Shown here: piece by piece, positions 31,188 through 32,884 of the stretch | How the letters are laid out: every line of letters starts with the position of its first letter | Position numbering within the stretch: position 1 is the stretch's first letter | NCBI RefSeq assembly: GCF_014596515.1 | Contig: NZ_MSJQ01000318.1 | Span: forward strand, 1-32,884 | Length of the DNA: 32,884 bases | Source: Streptomyces sp. CBMA156 | Lineage (GTDB): Bacteria; Actinomycetota; Actinomycetes; Streptomycetales; Streptomycetaceae | Direction of reading: 5' to 3' | Notes under the pieces: model-generated | Told to the model about the DNA's origin: nothing | Databases searched by the model: none | What the model saw: the letters and a program-made list of their open reading frames with translations, nothing else | Made by a program: the position numbers and the translations under genes

Positions 31188-32288
31188 ATGATCACGAAGC
31201 TCCGCGCGGGTGCCGCGCAATGGACCGTCGTCGTTCCGGTGCTGTCGTTCCTCGTCCTCGCCCTGACCTGGCACGAAGAGCTGCCCGGCTGGGTGGTGGC
31301 GGTCGTCGCCTGCTTCCTGGTGGGCGCCGTGCTGGCCGCCGTGCACCACGCGGAGGTCATCGCGCACTGGTCGGGGGAACCCTTCGGATCCCTGGTCCTC
31401 GCGGTGGCGGTCACCGTGATCGAGGTCGCACTCATCGTGACGCTGATGGCCGACGGCGGGGACAAGTCCTCCACGCTCGCCAGGGACACCGTCTTCGCCG
31501 CCGTGATGATCACCTGCAACGGCATCCTCGGCCTGTCCATCCTGGTCGCCGCGGTCAAGTACCGGACGGCCGTCTTCAACGCCGAGGGCACCGGCGCCGC
31601 ACTCGCCTGCATCGCCACCCTCGCGACCCTCAGCCTCGTGCTGCCGACCTTCACCACCAGCTTGCCCGGCCCGCAGTTCTCCACCACCCAGCTCGTCTTC
31701 GCCGCCACCGCCTCGCTCGTGGTCTACGGGCTGTTCGTCGCCACCCAGACCATCCGGCACCGGGACTACTTCCTGCCCGTCACCCCCGAGGGCCGGGTGC
31801 TGGACGAGGAGGAGCACGCCTCCCCGCCCACCCTGCGCGCCGCCGGGGTCAGCCTGCTGCTGCTCGCCGTGGCCCTGGTCGCGGTGGTGGGCCTGGCCAA
31901 GGGCGTGTCCCCGACCATCGAGAAGGCGGTGGACGACGCCGGGCTCCCGCACGCCGTGGTCGGCGTGGTGATCGCCCTGATGGTGCTGCTGCCCGAGACC
32001 ATCGCGGCCCTGCGCGCGGCCGCCCGCAACCGGGTGCAGACCAGCCTCAACCTGGCCCTCGGCTCGGCGCTGGCCAGCATCGGCCTGACCATCCCGGCGG
32101 TCGCGATCGCCTCCAGTTGGCTCTCCGGACCCCTCGTCCTCGGCCTCGACCCGGCGCACATGGTGCTGCTGAGCCTGACCATCGTGCTGCTCACCCTCAC
32201 GGTGATCCCGCGCCGGGCGACCCCGCTCCAGGGCGCGGTGCACCTGGCGGTGCTCGCGGGGTACATGGTGCTGGCGCTGAACCCGTGA
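31188..32288 (+). CDS. chaA: ChaA-type cation/proton antiporter
   Basis: This 366-residue membrane protein has about eleven helices and two Na+/Ca2+-exchanger repeats. Repeat 1 carries 'VLAVAVTVIEVALIVTLM', and repeat 2 carries 'VALMVLLPETIAALRAAARN' followed by 'SLNLALGSALASIGLTIPAVAI', the alpha-motifs with acidic residues for ion binding. An acidic linker ('LDEEEH') divides the halves. It should export Ca2+ (or Na+/K+) against protons. ATG 31188 is chosen because homology begins there; an ATG at 31155 adds residues without support. No Shine-Dalgarno is clear. Three hairpins follow. Confidence 0.85.
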   Translation: MITKLRAGAAQWTVVVPVLSFLVLALTWHEELPGWVVAVVACFLVGAVLAAVHHAEVIAHWSGEPFGSLVLAVAVTVIEVALIVTLMADGGDKSSTLARDTVFAAVMITCNGILGLSILVAAVKYRTAVFNAEGTGAALACIATLATLSLVLPTFTTSLPGPQFSTTQLVFAATASLVVYGLFVATQTIRHRDYFLPVTPEGRVLDEEEHASPPTLRAAGVSLLLLAVALVAVVGLAKGVSPTIEKAVDDAGLPHAVVGVVIALMVLLPETIAALRAAARNRVQTSLNLALGSALASIGLTIPAVAIASSWLSGPLVLGLDPAHMVLLSLTIVLLTLTVIPRRATPLQGAVHLAVLAGYMVLALNP

Positions 32289-32313
32289 GGGCCCGCCGCC
32301 CGTAGTCGAGAGT

Positions 32314-32354
32314 GGAAGCCCCTGGCCCGTTCCCCCGCGCGGCCAGGGGCTTCC
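32314..32354 (+). terminator. hairpin 1 after the antiporter gene
   Basis: GGAAGCCCCTGGCC (32314-32327) pairs perfectly with 32341-32354 across a 13-nt loop, 25 bp beyond the stop. Confidence 0.8.
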
Positions 32355-32456
32355 GGCGTTCCCGGGGGCGGTCCGGCGGCGCCGGCAGTGGGGCCGGTGG
32401 GGCCAGTGGGGCTCGCGGTGAACCCGGCGGAGGGCGGTGGCCGTGGTTCCGGATGA

Positions 32457-32487
32457 GGGCCCTGGCTCACCCCCGTGGCCAGGGCCC
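32457..32487. terminator. hairpin 2 (GGGCCCTGGC stem)
   Basis: GGGCCCTGGC (32457-32466) pairs perfectly with 32478-32487 around an 11-nt loop. It shares the CCCTGG/CCAGGG core with its neighbours. Confidence 0.65.
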
Positions 32488-32550
32488 CTCGTCGGACCCG
32501 GTGCAACCGTCGGTGAACCCCCGAGAGGGTTCCCGCCGTGGAACGACGGG

Positions 32551-32589
32551 GAGCCCCTGGTCCCGCAGCTGCTCGCGGGCCAGGGGCTC
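32551..32589. terminator. hairpin 3 (GAGCCCCTGG stem), downstream of ispE
   Basis: GAGCCCCTGG (32551-32560) pairs with 32580-32589, extended inward by CCCGC/GCGGG with one bulge. An outer GTGGAACG/CGTTCCAC pair encloses it. It lies 60 bp beyond the ispE stop on the minus strand. Confidence 0.75.
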
Positions 32590-32649
32590 AGGGGCCTCCC
32601 GGCGTTCCACGCCGGACCCGCTCCGCCGCGGCGCCCGACCGCCCCCGGT

Positions 32650-32884
32650 TCAGTCCGGGACCGCCGTGCAGCCGCCGGCCGGGCCGGCCGCGACGAGGAC
32701 GTCGCGGTAGCGGCCGGTCGCGGACAGGGCGCCTGCCAGTGCCGCCGCCGCGGGCGCCGACTCCGTGAGGAAGGCGCAGGTCGGCCCCGAGCCCGAGACC
32801 AGGCCGGCCAGGGCGCCGTGCTCCGGTCCCAGCCGCAGCGTGTCCGCCAGCTCCGGGCGCAGGGACAGGGCGGCCTCCTGGAGG
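32650..32884 (-). CDS. ispE: 4-diphosphocytidyl-2-C-methyl-D-erythritol kinase, C-terminal part
   Basis: The last ~77 codons of a gene running off the right edge. The GHMP-kinase C-terminal motif 'GLVSGSGPTCAFL' is visible, with the preceding 'LQEAALSLRPELADTL' helix and a final 'GRYRDVLVAAGPAGG' strand, matching IspE of actinomycetes. IspE phosphorylates CDP-methylerythritol in the non-mevalonate isoprenoid pathway. The stop is TGA (32652-32650). The upstream neighbours (often ksgA) lie outside the window. Confidence 0.8.
   Translation of the reverse strand, partial: LQEAALSLRPELADTLRLGPEHGALAGLVSGSGPTCAFLTESAPAAAALAGALSATGRYRDVLVAAGPAGGCTAVPD

Overview
The window is very GC-rich, with a strong G/C bias at third codon positions. 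It carries Streptomyces-type genes: an NsrR/Hmp nitric-oxide module, DasR-type dre boxes before nagB, DUF2252, DUF2809 and DUF5685 proteins, Tat and Sec secreted enzymes, and many genes that appear to start without a leader. I read it as chromosomal accessory/peripheral DNA of a Streptomycetaceae actinomycete (Streptomyces or Kitasatospora). No tRNA, rRNA, insertion sequence, phage gene or CRISPR array was seen.

Layout. 1-3.6 kb: the start of a glycosyltransferase gene, an SRPBCC protein, a HipA-like kinase and a secreted subtilisin. 3.9-9.5 kb: a MarR-controlled MFS gene fused in frame to an amidohydrolase that has lost its front end, a secreted trypsin-like protease, a DUF1348 gene with an internal stop beside its intact TetR regulator, and a short-chain dehydrogenase lacking its middle. 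This is a cluster of damaged genes. 9.5-14.3 kb: two tiny overlapping ORFs, a DUF5685 protein with a very cysteine-rich tail, an XRE/cupin regulator coupled to a 14-TM drug exporter, and an alpha/beta hydrolase. 14.3-19.4 kb: DUF2252, DUF2809, an SGNH hydrolase, a ferredoxin-like/MBL-fold protein and a dimethylargininase (DDAH).

19.4-24.4 kb: the lactate-utilisation operon lutABC (two ATGA overlaps), then flavohemoglobin hmp and its probable repressor nsrR, with a candidate NsrR box before hmp. 24.5-28.1 kb: a secreted seven-bladed YVTN propeller protein, then a YheO-type regulator translationally coupled to a PLP aminotransferase. 28.2-32.9 kb: nagB behind two dre boxes, a small secreted cysteine protein, a Tat-exported short-chain dehydrogenase, a ChaA-type cation/proton antiporter, a triple hairpin cluster, and the 3' end of ispE running off the right edge.

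The most notable items are: (i) the MFS-amidohydrolase chimera, whose joint falls in a leucine/alanine-rich stretch that both parent families could plausibly share; (ii) two further lesions within 6 kb, suggesting local gene decay; (iii) the DUF5685 protein with 17 cysteines in its last 40 residues, next to two unannotated-looking micro-ORFs; (iv) eleven genes with a TANNNT -10 box 6-7 nt before the start codon. No clearly new multi-gene system was identified. Family assignments come from motif recognition without database searches.
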